A DNA stretch of 64,000 nt from CAWBOV01 sp963790525 (GTDB taxonomy: Bacteria; Actinomycetota; Actinomycetes; Mycobacteriales; Jatrophihabitantaceae), in NCBI GenBank assembly GCA_963790525.1, contig CAWBOV010000006.1, positions 1 to 64,000 of the forward strand. The letters run 5' to 3'. Shown piece by piece: positions 16,861 to 25,429 of this stretch (its first letter is position 1; every line of letters begins with the position of its first letter). Below the pieces are notes generated by a model that made no database searches, was not told the DNA's origin, and saw only the letters and a program-made list of their open reading frames with translations. A program made the translations under genes and the position numbers.

Positions 16861-19515
16861 ATGACTGACCGTGTTGCTGACATCTGGGGACAGCGGACTC
16901 CGCACGCGAAGGGGTCGGTGTGGCCGGCCCGCATCGACCAATACCTGGAGCCCGGTCTGACCGAAGAGAATGTGGACCGGTGGGTGCAGAGCGCCTGCTT
17001 GTTGTGCAGCAACGGCTGCGGCTGCGACATCGCCGTCAAGGACGGCCGGATGGTCGGCATCCGGGGTCGCGTGACCGACGTGGTCAACCACGGGCGACTC
17101 GGGCCGAAAGGCCTGTATGGCAGCACCCCGTGGGCATCTTCACTGGACCGCCTTACCCGACCGATGATCCGAGAGAACGGCCGCCTCGTCGAGACCGACT
17201 GGCCGACCGCGATGGGTCGCATCGTGGAGACCTCGAAGAGGCTGCTTGCCGACAAGGGCCCGCTGAGCCACGGCTTCTACACGACGGGGCAGATTTTCAT
17301 CGAGGAGTACTACACCCTCGGCGTGATCGGCAAAGCCGGCCTGGGCACCCCGCACATGGACGGCAACACCCGGCTGTGCACCGCCACCAGCGCGGCCGCG
17401 TTCAAGGAATCCTTCGGGGCCGACGGCCAACCCGGCTCCTACACCGATATCGAACACTGCGACGCGATCTTCCTCTATGGCCACAACATGGCCGAGACCC
17501 AAACGGTGCTGTGGATGCGGATTCTGGACCGCACGCGCGGCGAGGACCCACCGGTCATCGTCTGCGTCGACCCCCGACGGACCCCGGTCGCCGAGGAAGC
17601 CGAACGGACCGGCGGAGTGCACCTGGCCCCCAGGGTCGGCACCAACCTGGCCCTGATGAACGGCTTGACCCGCGAGCTGCTGATCAACGGCTGGGTCGAT
17701 GAGCACTGGGTGCAGCAACACACCATCGGGTTCGATGACCTGCGCGCCACCGTGGAGCCGTACACCGCTGACAAGGTCGCCGATATCTGCGGCATCGACG
17801 CCGACGACCTACGCCGAGCCGCCCGGCTGTTCGGGGAAAGCGAGAACGTCCTCTCCACCGTTCTGCAAGGCTTCTACCAATCCCACCAGGCGACCGCCGC
17901 CGCGGTCGCGGTCCACAACCTGCACCTGCTCCGCGGCATGATCGGGCGCCCCGGCGCTGGGATCCTGCAGATGAACGGCCAACCGACGGCCCAGAACAAC
18001 CGCGAATGCGGTGCCGACGGAGACCTGCCCGGTTTCCGAAACTGGGACAACCCAGCGCACGTGAAAGAACTCGCGGACCTGTGGAACGTCGACGTCGCCA
18101 CCATCCCGCACTGGGCCCCTCCCACCCACGCGATGCAGATCTTCAGCTACGCCGAAGACGGCACCATCGGTCTGCTCTGGATCTCGGCCACCAACCCGGC
18201 GGTCTCCATGCCCGAATCAGCCCGGATCCGCAAAATCCTCAGCGGCGACCAGTGCTTCGTCATCGTGCAAGACCTGTTCCTGACCGAGACCGCGCAACTG
18301 GCCGATGTCGTCCTGCCCGCTGCCGGGTGGGGCGAGAAGACGGGCACCTTCACCAATGTCAATCGCACCGTCCACCTGTCCGAGCAGGCGGTCGAGCCGC
18401 CGGGACAGGCCAAGACCGACCTCGACATCTTCCTGATGTACGCGGACGCGATGGACTTCCGGGACAAGGACGGGCAGCCCCTGATCCGGTGGCGAACACC
18501 GGAGCAGGCCTTCGACGCGTGGCGGGAAGCGACCCGCGGTCGGCCGGTGGACTACACCGGGCTGTCGTATCAGAAATTGCGCGGCCCAACCGGTATCCCG
18601 TGGCCGGTCAACGAGCACGCGCCGGACGGCACCGACCGGCTCTACACCGACCCGGTCTTCCCGACCGCCACTGAGCAATGCGAGACCTACGGCCACGACC
18701 TGCTCACCGGTGCCGCCGTCACCGAACAAGAACACCGCGCGATGGCACCAGCCGGCCGAGCTTTCCTCAAGGCCTGCCCCTACACCCCGGCCCACGAACT
18801 ACCCAGCGACGAGTACCCCCTGCTCTACACCACCGGCCGAACCGTGTACCAGTTCCATACCCGGACCAAGACCGGACGGTCCCGTGCCCTGCACGCCGCC
18901 GCGCCGGACGCGTGGGTGGAGCTGAACCGGGCCGACGCCGACCGCTACGGCATCAGCGAAGGTGACGTGGTCCGAGTGGAATCACCCCGCGGCGCAATCG
19001 AAGTCAAGGCCCGAGTCGGCCAAGTCATGCCGGGTGCGGTGTTCGCGCCGTTCCACTACGGCTCGTGGGACCTCGACGATGTACGCCCAGCCGACCAGAA
19101 GCGCCAAGCCAACGAACTCACCATGACCGTCTGGGACCCGGTCTCCAAGCAGCCCTACTTCAAAACAGCGGCCTGCCGAATCACCAAGATCCGAGACGGC
19201 GACGGACCCTCGCCGGCCCCTACCACCGCTGCCTCGGCACCAGCCCGCGGAGACGTTCCACCGACGCAGTGCGGCAGCGTAACCAGCAGCCAGATCGTCG
19301 ACACCCCGCTCTATCCGAACGACCCTTCTCAGGGGACCGCGGGTCCCGCGCCCACCGAGACCATCGCCGGGAGGCTCTCATGCCGCACGTCGCCACCTAC
19401 GTCCGCCTCGCCCACCAGGGTGAGCAGACCCTGGCCGACTCCCTCCGCACCGTCGGAAACGGCCACGCCAAACAGGCCGACGTCTCTCACACGTGCGAGA
19501 CGCTGGCGAAGATGA
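16861..19515 (+). CDS. Molybdopterin oxidoreductase, nitrate-reductase/formate-dehydrogenase-like catalytic subunit
   Basis: 884 residues from the ATG at 16861 (GAGAGG upstream). Near the N-terminus, Cys46, Cys49 and Cys53 (CLLCSNGCGC) fit three ligands of a [4Fe-4S] cluster. The usual fourth cysteine before KG is a glycine here (GRLGPKG), though Cys55 might substitute. Cys173 in NTRLCTATSAAAF is placed like the Mo ligand of Nap/Nas nitrate reductases. The C-terminal molydopterin-dinucleotide-binding domain includes YPLLYTTGRTVYQFHTRTKT and FAPFHYGSWD. No partner reductase, chaperone or membrane subunit is adjacent. The last about 45 residues overlap the next gene and look unlike the family, so the native stop may be lost. 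Confidence 0.85.
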   Translation: MTDRVADIWGQRTPHAKGSVWPARIDQYLEPGLTEENVDRWVQSACLLCSNGCGCDIAVKDGRMVGIRGRVTDVVNHGRLGPKGLYGSTPWASSLDRLTRPMIRENGRLVETDWPTAMGRIVETSKRLLADKGPLSHGFYTTGQIFIEEYYTLGVIGKAGLGTPHMDGNTRLCTATSAAAFKESFGADGQPGSYTDIEHCDAIFLYGHNMAETQTVLWMRILDRTRGEDPPVIVCVDPRRTPVAEEAERTGGVHLAPRVGTNLALMNGLTRELLINGWVDEHWVQQHTIGFDDLRATVEPYTADKVADICGIDADDLRRAARLFGESENVLSTVLQGFYQSHQATAAAVAVHNLHLLRGMIGRPGAGILQMNGQPTAQNNRECGADGDLPGFRNWDNPAHVKELADLWNVDVATIPHWAPPTHAMQIFSYAEDGTIGLLWISATNPAVSMPESARIRKILSGDQCFVIVQDLFLTETAQLADVVLPAAGWGEKTGTFTNVNRTVHLSEQAVEPPGQAKTDLDIFLMYADAMDFRDKDGQPLIRWRTPEQAFDAWREATRGRPVDYTGLSYQKLRGPTGIPWPVNEHAPDGTDRLYTDPVFPTATEQCETYGHDLLTGAAVTEQEHRAMAPAGRAFLKACPYTPAHELPSDEYPLLYTTGRTVYQFHTRTKTGRSRALHAAAPDAWVELNRADADRYGISEGDVVRVESPRGAIEVKARVGQVMPGAVFAPFHYGSWDLDDVRPADQKRQANELTMTVWDPVSKQPYFKTAACRITKIRDGDGPSPAPTTAASAPARGDVPPTQCGSVTSSQIVDTPLYPNDPSQGTAGPAPTETIAGRLSCRTSPPTSASPTRVSRPWPTPSAPSETATPNRPTSLTRARRWRR

Positions 19516-19853
19516 GCGACTCGCACGTCGCCCAGATGGCCCCGATCGCCCGCCGATACGAAGAGGAGCATGTGGGCGACGACGTGGACGAACCCGAGCG
19601 GCTACACGCCGAGGGACTGGCCCACATCCGCGGCGGCCAGATCGGATTGCTGCGTGACCTTCAGGACCTGTACGTCCTCGCCACGTTCATTGAGACCACC
19701 TGGACTGTTCTAGCTCAAGGTGCTCAGGGCCTCCGCGACGGCGAGTTGCTGCAGGTCGCGACCAGCGCGAACTCCGACACCGCGCGGCAACTCGCCTGGC
19801 TCAACACCCGCATGAAAGCGGCAGCGCCCCAAGCTTTGATCGTGGCACCGTAG
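19380..19853 (+). CDS. Helical hypothetical protein downstream of the molybdoenzyme
   Basis: 157 residues from an ATG at 19380 with GGGAGG just upstream, so the start is good even though it overlaps the preceding reading frame by 136 bp. The sequence is mostly helical, with a ferritin-like or four-helix character (LAHQGEQTLADSLRTVGNGH, ADVSHTCETLAKMSDSHVAQ, LRDLQDLYVLATFIETTWTV). His and Glu residues are spread along the helices but I cannot prove a metal site. Its stop touches the start of the DUF488-CBS gene, so the three genes form one operon. It may be an accessory or storage protein for the molybdoenzyme; the function is unknown. Confidence 0.7.
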   Translation: MPHVATYVRLAHQGEQTLADSLRTVGNGHAKQADVSHTCETLAKMSDSHVAQMAPIARRYEEEHVGDDVDEPERLHAEGLAHIRGGQIGLLRDLQDLYVLATFIETTWTVLAQGAQGLRDGELLQVATSANSDTARQLAWLNTRMKAAAPQALIVAP

Positions 19854-20840
19854 ATGTCGCCCTCGCAGCCTCCCGCCGGTGCGTTGTTGACCGTGGGACA
19901 CGGGACGTTGGAGCTTGCGGATCTCGTCGGACTGCTGCGGTCAGCCAGGGTGGACCTGCTCGTCGATGTCCGCCGCTACCCGGCCAGTCGGCGCCATCCA
20001 CATCTGGCCGGGCTGGCGCTGGCCACGATTCTCCCGACAGCCGGTGTCGCCTACCTGTGGGAGGAGCGGCTCGGCGGGCGACGACACCTGCCCAGCGGCG
20101 AACCGACACTCGACCCGTGGTGGACCGCCGAGGCGTTTCGCGGCTACGCCGCGCATACGCGTACGACTGAGTTCCAAGCCGCCCTCGACGAACTGCTTCA
20201 TCTAAAAGCCAGCGCCCGGCTTGCCATCATGTGCAGTGAGAGCGTGTGGTGGCGCTGCCACCGGCGACTGATCGCCGACGTGGCCTTGGCCCGCCATCAG
20301 GTACCTGTCTGGCACCTGATGCCCCAGGGCCGCGCAATGGCCCATCGACTAGCCGCGGGGGCCCGGGTGCGCGCGGACGGGCTGATCGTGTGGGATCGCA
20401 CATCTCCGGCCGCCACCACCATAGTCGACGTCATGATCCGCATGCCCAAAACATGCGACAGCAAGGCCACCGTCGGCCAGGTGTATCAGCTCTTTGCTGA
20501 CGATCACGTTCATGTCGCGCTGCTGGTTCAGGATGGTCGCCTGCTGACAGTCATCAACCGATCCGACCTTCCGGCTGACGCGTTACCCGATGCTCCGGCC
20601 GGCACGCTCGGTCGACTGGCCGAGCGGGTCATCCTCGACACCGAGTCTCTCGAACTTGCGCACCGGCAGATGCTTGTTAGCGGCCAACGGCGACTGGCCG
20701 TGATCGACCGCACCGGCTCTCTGCTGGGTCTGCTATGTCTCAAACGCAGCCGCACCGGTTTCTGCACCGAGCAAGACATCCACGAGCGCGTGGTCGAGCG
20801 AACCGCGCGACCTGGCGTACCAGCGGTTGAGCACCACTAG
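19854..20840 (+). CDS. DUF488 domain fused to a C-terminal CBS-domain pair
   Basis: 328 residues; the ATG at 19854 follows the previous stop directly. Residues 1-180 are a DUF488 domain: LLTVGHGTLELADLVGLLRS, VDLLVDVRRYPASRRHPH and the signature MCSESVWWRCHRRLIAD. Residues 190-310 look like two CBS motifs (DSKATVGQVYQLFADDHVHV, then ESLELAHRQMLVSGQRRLAV), which usually bind adenosyl nucleotides as a regulatory module. DUF488 proteins usually stand alone and their role is not settled. The fusion suggests a nucleotide-controlled DUF488 function. The operon position links it to the molybdoenzyme. Confidence 0.8.
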   Translation: MSPSQPPAGALLTVGHGTLELADLVGLLRSARVDLLVDVRRYPASRRHPHLAGLALATILPTAGVAYLWEERLGGRRHLPSGEPTLDPWWTAEAFRGYAAHTRTTEFQAALDELLHLKASARLAIMCSESVWWRCHRRLIADVALARHQVPVWHLMPQGRAMAHRLAAGARVRADGLIVWDRTSPAATTIVDVMIRMPKTCDSKATVGQVYQLFADDHVHVALLVQDGRLLTVINRSDLPADALPDAPAGTLGRLAERVILDTESLELAHRQMLVSGQRRLAVIDRTGSLLGLLCLKRSRTGFCTEQDIHERVVERTARPGVPAVEHH

Positions 20841-21067
20841 GTGGCCCGCATGACACCGTCGTTGCCCGCGACCGCGAGCGCCGGCGACCCATTGACCCTG
20901 CCTGAAGGAACCTGACGACACAGCGCGGTGGATGTCACTTGCATCGACTCCGCGGGGAATTTGACTAATGTCGTCCGGCCACGGCCGAGCCGCTCGACGC
21001 TACGCACTTGCCGGATGAGGGGATGTTCGCTGAACCACAAACGCTAGCGGCAAAGTCATCTACAGCG

Positions 21068-21487
21068 TCAGGAGGAAGGGCCTGGTGAATCCGCGTGAGA
21101 GCTGTCACCGGAGGCTCGGTTGCCGTCGCTGTCGACCCGGTCGCTGAGCCACTCAAGCAGATCCGGATCGGCTAACGAGACTCGTTGCGCTTCCTCCCCG
21201 CCATCGCAACGGCGCAGAGACAACACCACAAGGTCATCGGCTCGGCTAATAACCTGCCACGTCCCCCCGAACTGAAGCCACCGCTGCAGAAGCGCGATGG
21301 GGCTCTCCTCGGCTGCCGGCCCACCGGGGGATGATGAAACTCTGGGTTCGGGTTCCGGAGGATCAGCGTCGGTCGGCTGGCCCGTCAACGTGCCCTGCTC
21401 ATAGCGCGTTGGATGCTTGTCCGCTGTAGCGCGTTCGAGCTGGTCGGCTCGGCCCCATCCGTCGAGCATTTCACGGCTGCGGATCAA
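21068..21487 (-). CDS. Hypothetical protein translationally coupled to carbonic anhydrase
   Basis: 139 residues at most. It starts at a TTG (21487) inside the carbonic anhydrase gene, or at the ATG at 21469. The N-terminal half is polar and low in complexity. The C-terminal part, IALLQRWLQFGGTWQVISRA and RVSLADPDLLEWLSDR, looks like a small folded domain seen in uncharacterised actinobacterial proteins that I recall only in outline. The 17-bp overlap with carbonic anhydrase argues for co-translation. No function can be given. Confidence 0.6.
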   Translation of the reverse strand: MIRSREMLDGWGRADQLERATADKHPTRYEQGTLTGQPTDADPPEPEPRVSSSPGGPAAEESPIALLQRWLQFGGTWQVISRADDLVVLSLRRCDGGEEAQRVSLADPDLLEWLSDRVDSDGNRASGDSSHADSPGPSS

Positions 21488-21980
21488 CGACTGTGAGGAG
21501 ACCGGTGCTGAGGTCGTGCACGCATCCGATCGCGGCGATCGTGGCCGGAAGATACGGGCAACTCCGAATTCGCTGCACGTCGTGCCTCAGGACCAGATGT
21601 TGGTCTTGGACTGCTCCGAAGTCGAGGCTGCGAGTATCGAGGCCGGCGCTGTCGGCTATGGCTTTGTGGATGTCGCTGTCCTCGATTCCGCTCATGCGGC
21701 ACTCGGTGTGCCCGACGATCATCACTCGGGTTACGTTCAGTAGGTGCACCGCCAGGATCAGGGTCCTCAGCACGTCGTCGGTGACCCGGGCGCCAGCGTT
21801 ACGTAGAATCTTCGCGTCGCCTTTGGCCAACCCCAGTATCGCCAGCGGCTCTAGGCGCGAATCCATACAGGTCACGATCGCTAAGCCGCGGGCAGCCCGT
21901 CCGGCCATGCCGAGGGGTTGGTAGTCGTTCGCGAACTGGCGGTTGGCATCCAAGACATCATCGAACGCAGCGCTACTCAT
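21471..21980 (-). CDS. Beta-class carbonic anhydrase
   Basis: 169 residues. The zinc ligands are visible: Cys and Asp in VTCMDSRLEP, and His and Cys in VGHTECRM. GLAKGDAKILRNAGARVTDD is the family's dimer-interface stretch. It interconverts CO2 and bicarbonate in the cytoplasm. The small size fits the short class of beta carbonic anhydrases found in actinobacteria. It starts at the ATG at 21980. It heads a two-gene unit with the hypothetical protein at 21068. Confidence 0.92.
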   Translation of the reverse strand: MSSAAFDDVLDANRQFANDYQPLGMAGRAARGLAIVTCMDSRLEPLAILGLAKGDAKILRNAGARVTDDVLRTLILAVHLLNVTRVMIVGHTECRMSGIEDSDIHKAIADSAGLDTRSLDFGAVQDQHLVLRHDVQRIRSCPYLPATIAAIGCVHDLSTGLLTVVDPQP

Positions 21981-22062
21981 GTCGTACTTCCTTCCCTTTG
22001 GGGGCGGGCTTCACTCGGGGACGCTTGCGATGTAACCGGTCGGTGCGGTGGGAGAGTGGCTC

Positions 22063-22548
22063 TCACGGAACGGCGATGACGATGCGTGTGCTGAGCCTGC
22101 TCAGTCGTGCGCAGACTGGTCTGTGCAGGCGGCGCCGGCGTGATTGGCCGACGATGACGGCGTCGGCGTCGTGTGCCGCCGCGACGCGTTCGAGGTCAGA
22201 GGGCGGGCGGCCGACCGGCACGGCAACGAAGGTCCAGGAGATTGGTTGACCGCTCATCCAGGCCGCCAGTTGTCGGCGGATGTCAGCGCAGATCTCGTCG
22301 GAACATTCACGAGCGGCAGTTGCGCTGTAGCAATCGAGGGCCGGTTGTAGGCAGGCATCGGCGACGTAGACGACGATCAAGTCGCTGCCAATTCGCCTGG
22401 CCCAGCCGCAGGCGAACGCGAGCGCGCGCAAGCTCGCCGGGGATCCGTTGACGCCGACGACCCCGCACCGACCGTGCCCGCCACCGCCGACGGCGCCTGT
22501 TTCACTCTGAGGCCGCCCCGCGGAGCCACCGATCGCGGATCCATTCAC
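22063..22548 (-). CDS. Universal stress protein (UspA fold)
   Basis: 161 residues from a GTG at 22548 that overlaps the stop of the upstream zinc-ribbon gene (GTGA). CGVVGVNGSPASLRALAFAC is the first strand and helix of the UspA fold. Near the end, AHDADAVIVGQSRRRRLHRP replaces the usual G-2x-G-9x-G(S/T) ATP loop with arginines, so nucleotide binding may be lost or altered. The N-terminal 25 residues are Gly/Ser-rich. A MarR-type operator at 22894 precedes the two-gene unit. Confidence 0.75.
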   Translation of the reverse strand: MNGSAIGGSAGRPQSETGAVGGGGHGRCGVVGVNGSPASLRALAFACGWARRIGSDLIVVYVADACLQPALDCYSATAARECSDEICADIRRQLAAWMSGQPISWTFVAVPVGRPPSDLERVAAAHDADAVIVGQSRRRRLHRPVCARLSRLSTRIVIAVP

Positions 22549-22814
22549 GAATGATCGCCGGGCGCGTCGCGGGAGGCGGGGGAGCGATCCGCGACGCTGG
22601 GTGAGACGTCATGCGCAGCGTGATGGCTCGTGCCGCAGCCTTCGCACATTTTGGCGCCTCTCAGGGGCGTGGCCGTCGGGGCACCGTCACACCGGAAGTA
22701 CAGCTTGACTCGCCCACCTCGAACTGGGCACCGTCGAATGTGGAAAGTCTCGGCCCAATGCCGCCCGCATGCCGGGCAAACGAACTCAACGCTTTCCTGC
22801 TCGGAGATCATCAT
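22545..22814 (-). CDS. Small zinc-ribbon protein
   Basis: About 89 residues from the ATG at 22814; in-frame starts further up would read through the operator. It has CxxC pairs or spaced cysteines (VEFVCPACGRHW, RRCPVRGG, FRCDGAP, KMCEGCGTSHH) typical of a zinc-binding ribbon. There is no membrane segment. The C-terminal tail is polar. It is coupled to the UspA gene by a GTGA overlap, and the palindrome TATCGT-ATA-ACGATA sits 80 bp upstream. Confidence 0.6.
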   Translation of the reverse strand: MMISEQESVEFVCPACGRHWAETFHIRRCPVRGGRVKLYFRCDGAPTATPLRGAKMCEGCGTSHHAAHDVSPSVADRSPASRDAPGDHS

Positions 22815-22893
22815 GGCAAGACTTTCGTACTTGGCAAGCGCCTGCGGTGCTCTCTCGAAGGTGGACGGACCGCTCGTAGCCACTCCATTGTCA

Positions 22894-22908
22894 TATCGTA
22901 TAACGATA
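22894..22908. promoter_or_regulatory. Operator-like palindrome TATCGT-ATA-ACGATA
   Basis: A perfect dyad with 6-bp arms and a 3-bp centre, upstream of the zinc-ribbon/UspA unit. Very similar sites lie at 23455-23468 (CTCGT-GTC-ACGATA) and 25372-25385 (ATCGT-AGT-ACGATA), all flanking the MarR-family gene and its neighbours. Confidence 0.65.
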
Positions 22909-22988
22909 CAAACGGACGCTGCGAGCGTGCTCTGTGATCTGGCCAACAGAGCAGGAAACTATGACAGCGGCACGACGGACAAAAGACG

Positions 22989-23414
22989 CTAGACGACAGC
23001 GAGCGTGTCCATCATCGACTCGAACAACAACGTAAGCCGCGCCAACTCTTCCAGGTGGGCGCTGGTCAGCGCTTCGAGGATTCGCGCACCGTCAGCGGAG
23101 AGCTGGAGTCGCACTGCGCGATGGTCTTCGGCGTCGCGGGTGCGCAGCAACAGGCCGGCCTTCTCGCTGCGGTCGACGAGTTCAACGGCGGAGTGATGAC
23201 GGATGAGCAAGTACTCGGCCGCCTCGCTGATTGTAGGTCCCTGGGGATCAACGTGGCCTCGCACGGCAAGCATCAACTGGTGCTGGCTTGCGGTCAGTCC
23301 GTGTTCAGCGGCCCGTTCGGCGCTCCACTTCTCAAACTGACGCAGTCCAGTGCGCACAGTGAGTAGGCGGGCGTAGTCGGCGTCGCGAATGCGCCGGCGT
23401 TGCGGCATGCTCAC
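22989..23414 (-). CDS. MarR-family transcriptional regulator
   Basis: 141 residues from the GTG at 23414 (an ATG two codons later is also possible). The winged helix is clear: LTASQHQLMLAVRGH, TISEAAEYLLIRHHSAVELV as the recognition helix, and RTRDAEDHRAVRLQLSADG as the wing. Dimerisation helices lie at both ends. It is divergent from a ClC-type channel gene with an ACGATA dyad between them. The same dyad precedes the zinc-ribbon/UspA genes and the small membrane zinc-ribbon gene, so it probably controls itself and these three units. Confidence 0.88.
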   Translation of the reverse strand: MSMPQRRRIRDADYARLLTVRTGLRQFEKWSAERAAEHGLTASQHQLMLAVRGHVDPQGPTISEAAEYLLIRHHSAVELVDRSEKAGLLLRTRDAEDHRAVRLQLSADGARILEALTSAHLEELARLTLLFESMMDTLAVV

Positions 23415-23454
23415 CTCTGGCTGCTCGACGGGCGGGAAGCGGTTAGGCTCTTAC

Positions 23455-23468
23455 CTCGTGTCACGATA
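23455..23468. promoter_or_regulatory. Operator-like dyad CTCGT-GTC-ACGATA
   Basis: Second copy of the ACGATA dyad, 41 bp before the MarR start and ending just before the ATG at 23470 of the channel gene. In that position a bound repressor would block both divergent promoters. Confidence 0.6.
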
Positions 23469-23469
23469 C

Positions 23470-25335
23470 ATGAGGTCGTCAATGAGGCGCGTCTTGAGCC
23501 CGCATCCCGCCGCCGTTCGGTCGCCGAGTCGCGACGTCAGTCATCTCGGGGATTTCACGGCGACGCCGCGGATGCTGCTGATCGCCGCGCTGGCCGTGCC
23601 GGTAGGGGCGGTGAGCGCGTGCGTGGCGTGGGCGTTGCTGCGGCTGATCGGGTTGATCACGAACGCGGTGTTCTATCACCGCGTCGCCACACGGTTGGTT
23701 GCTCCCGGGGTGGGACACCACAACCCGGCGGTGATCCTGCTGGCCCCGATCGCGGGTGGTCTGGTGATTGGGGTGATGGCCCGCTACGGCTCGGAGAAGA
23801 TCCGTGGGCACGGGATGCCGGAGGCGATCGAGGCGATCCTGCTCGGCGGCAGCAAGGTTCAGCCTCGGGTCGCGGTGCTGAAACCAGTGTCGGCGGCGAT
23901 CGCGATCGGCACGGGTGGTCCGTTCGGAGCTGAGGGACCGATCATCATGACCGGCGGCGCGGTGGGTTCGCTGTTCGCGCAGTTCCTGCGTCTGACCGCT
24001 GATGAGCGCAAGACGTTGCTGGTCGCCGGCGCGGCAGCGGGCATGGCGGCCACGTTCAATTCTCCATTTGCCGCGCTCATGCTCGCCGTCGAGCTGTTGC
24101 TGTTCGAGTGGCGGCCTCGCAGTTACGTTCCCGTCGCGGCCGCCGTCTGCGTCGCAGCGGTCGTGCGGCGCCCCTTGCTCGGCACGGCGGCACTGTTCCC
24201 GGCGATCGGCACTCTGCACGTCGGCTACTCCACTTACGGGTTGTGCATCGTGTCGGGGATCGCGTCGGGGCTGCTGGCCCTCATCGCGACCGTGCTCGTC
24301 TACGCCGCCGAGGACGCGTTCCGGCGCCTGCCGGTGCACTGGATGTGGTGGCCGGCGATCGGCGGACTGATCATCGGCCTCGGCGGCCTCATCGTCCCCC
24401 AGGCACTCGGGGTGGGCTACAACATCATCGGCGCCGAACTCGACGGTTCGATCGGTCTGGGTCTCGTCGCGGGCATCTTGATCGTGAAGACCCTGATCTG
24501 GTCGCTGTCGCTGGGCTCGGGCACCTCGGGCGGCGTGCTGGCGCCGATGTTCATGATCGGGGGCGCGCTGGGCACCCTCGAAGCCCACGTGTTCCCCGCA
24601 GTCGGTCCGGGTTTCTGGGCACTGATCGGGCTCGCGGGCGTCCTTGGCGGGGTCATGCGTTCCCCCTTCACTGGAGTGGTGTTCGCGCTGGAACTGACCC
24701 ACCGCTTCGACGCGGTGCTGCCACTGATCATCGGCGCCACGACCGCCTACGCCGTGTCGGTGCTGCTGCTCAAACGATCCGTGCTGACCGAGAAGATCGC
24801 CCGCCGCGGCTACCACCTATCTCGCGAATACGACGTCGACCCCCTCGAGATCATCTTCATCGGCGAAGTCATGGAACGCGATATCCTCACCTTCGAAGCC
24901 CACGTCAGCGCCGCGGAGGCGCTCGCCGCGATCTCTGACACCGACCCCGCCACCGTGACCGCCCGCCGCCAAATGCTGTACCCCATCGTCGGTGACCACG
25001 ACCGCTTGCTCGCCGTCGTCACCCGCACTCAACTTGAGACCGCGGTCCACCACACCGATGGCGCCACTCCGGTCTTCGACCTCGGCCTGAGTGACCCAGT
25101 TGTCACTCATCCCGATCAGACGCTGCGTGCGGTGGCCACTGCGATGGCGGCTCACGCGGTGGATCGCATGCCGGTCGTTGACCGCGACGACCCGACCCGC
25201 ATCGTCGGCATGATCACCCTCACCCTTCTGCTCGCGGGTCGACTACGCGACCTGCAAGAGGCCCGCGACACTGCCCGCGTCCTGCGGCTGAGAGTGGTCA
25301 GGCCCCGACGAGGCCCGCTGAGACCTTCCGCCTGA
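23470..25335 (+). CDS. ClC-type chloride channel/transporter with C-terminal CBS pair
   Basis: About 621 residues from the ATG at 23470 (23482 is also possible). Eighteen-helix ClC core with the selectivity motifs GTGGPFGAEGP and SGTSGGVLAPM, plus RGHGMPEAIEAI and NSPFAALMLAVELL. The gating-glutamate motif G(K/R)EGP reads GAEGP here, with the Glu kept. Two CBS domains follow (about residues 480-600; VMERDILTFEAHVSAAEAL and VDRMPVVDRDDPTRIVGMIT). It moves Cl- across the cytoplasmic membrane, perhaps in exchange for protons. It is divergent from marR and preceded by its operator. Confidence 0.9.
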   Translation: MRSSMRRVLSPHPAAVRSPSRDVSHLGDFTATPRMLLIAALAVPVGAVSACVAWALLRLIGLITNAVFYHRVATRLVAPGVGHHNPAVILLAPIAGGLVIGVMARYGSEKIRGHGMPEAIEAILLGGSKVQPRVAVLKPVSAAIAIGTGGPFGAEGPIIMTGGAVGSLFAQFLRLTADERKTLLVAGAAAGMAATFNSPFAALMLAVELLLFEWRPRSYVPVAAAVCVAAVVRRPLLGTAALFPAIGTLHVGYSTYGLCIVSGIASGLLALIATVLVYAAEDAFRRLPVHWMWWPAIGGLIIGLGGLIVPQALGVGYNIIGAELDGSIGLGLVAGILIVKTLIWSLSLGSGTSGGVLAPMFMIGGALGTLEAHVFPAVGPGFWALIGLAGVLGGVMRSPFTGVVFALELTHRFDAVLPLIIGATTAYAVSVLLLKRSVLTEKIARRGYHLSREYDVDPLEIIFIGEVMERDILTFEAHVSAAEALAAISDTDPATVTARRQMLYPIVGDHDRLLAVVTRTQLETAVHHTDGATPVFDLGLSDPVVTHPDQTLRAVATAMAAHAVDRMPVVDRDDPTRIVGMITLTLLLAGRLRDLQEARDTARVLRLRVVRPRRGPLRPSA

Positions 25336-25371
25336 CCAGCTCGGCCCTTTTGGGACTGCCCATGGTTAAAC

Positions 25372-25385
25372 ATCGTAGTACGATA
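25372..25385. promoter_or_regulatory. Operator-like palindrome ATCGT-AGT-ACGATA
   Basis: Third ACGATA dyad, 45 bp before the GTG at 25430 of the small zinc-ribbon membrane protein. It extends the putative MarR regulon to this gene. Confidence 0.6.
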
Positions 25386-25429
25386 GAATGGTATTACGAG
25401 GTAGAACGAATTGCGAAGGGGCTGATGTC

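Noticed and set aside
23479..24816. 445-codon minus-strand frame antisense to the ClC channel
   Set aside because: Composition artefact of the GC-rich opposite strand; the plus strand has clear ClC motifs.
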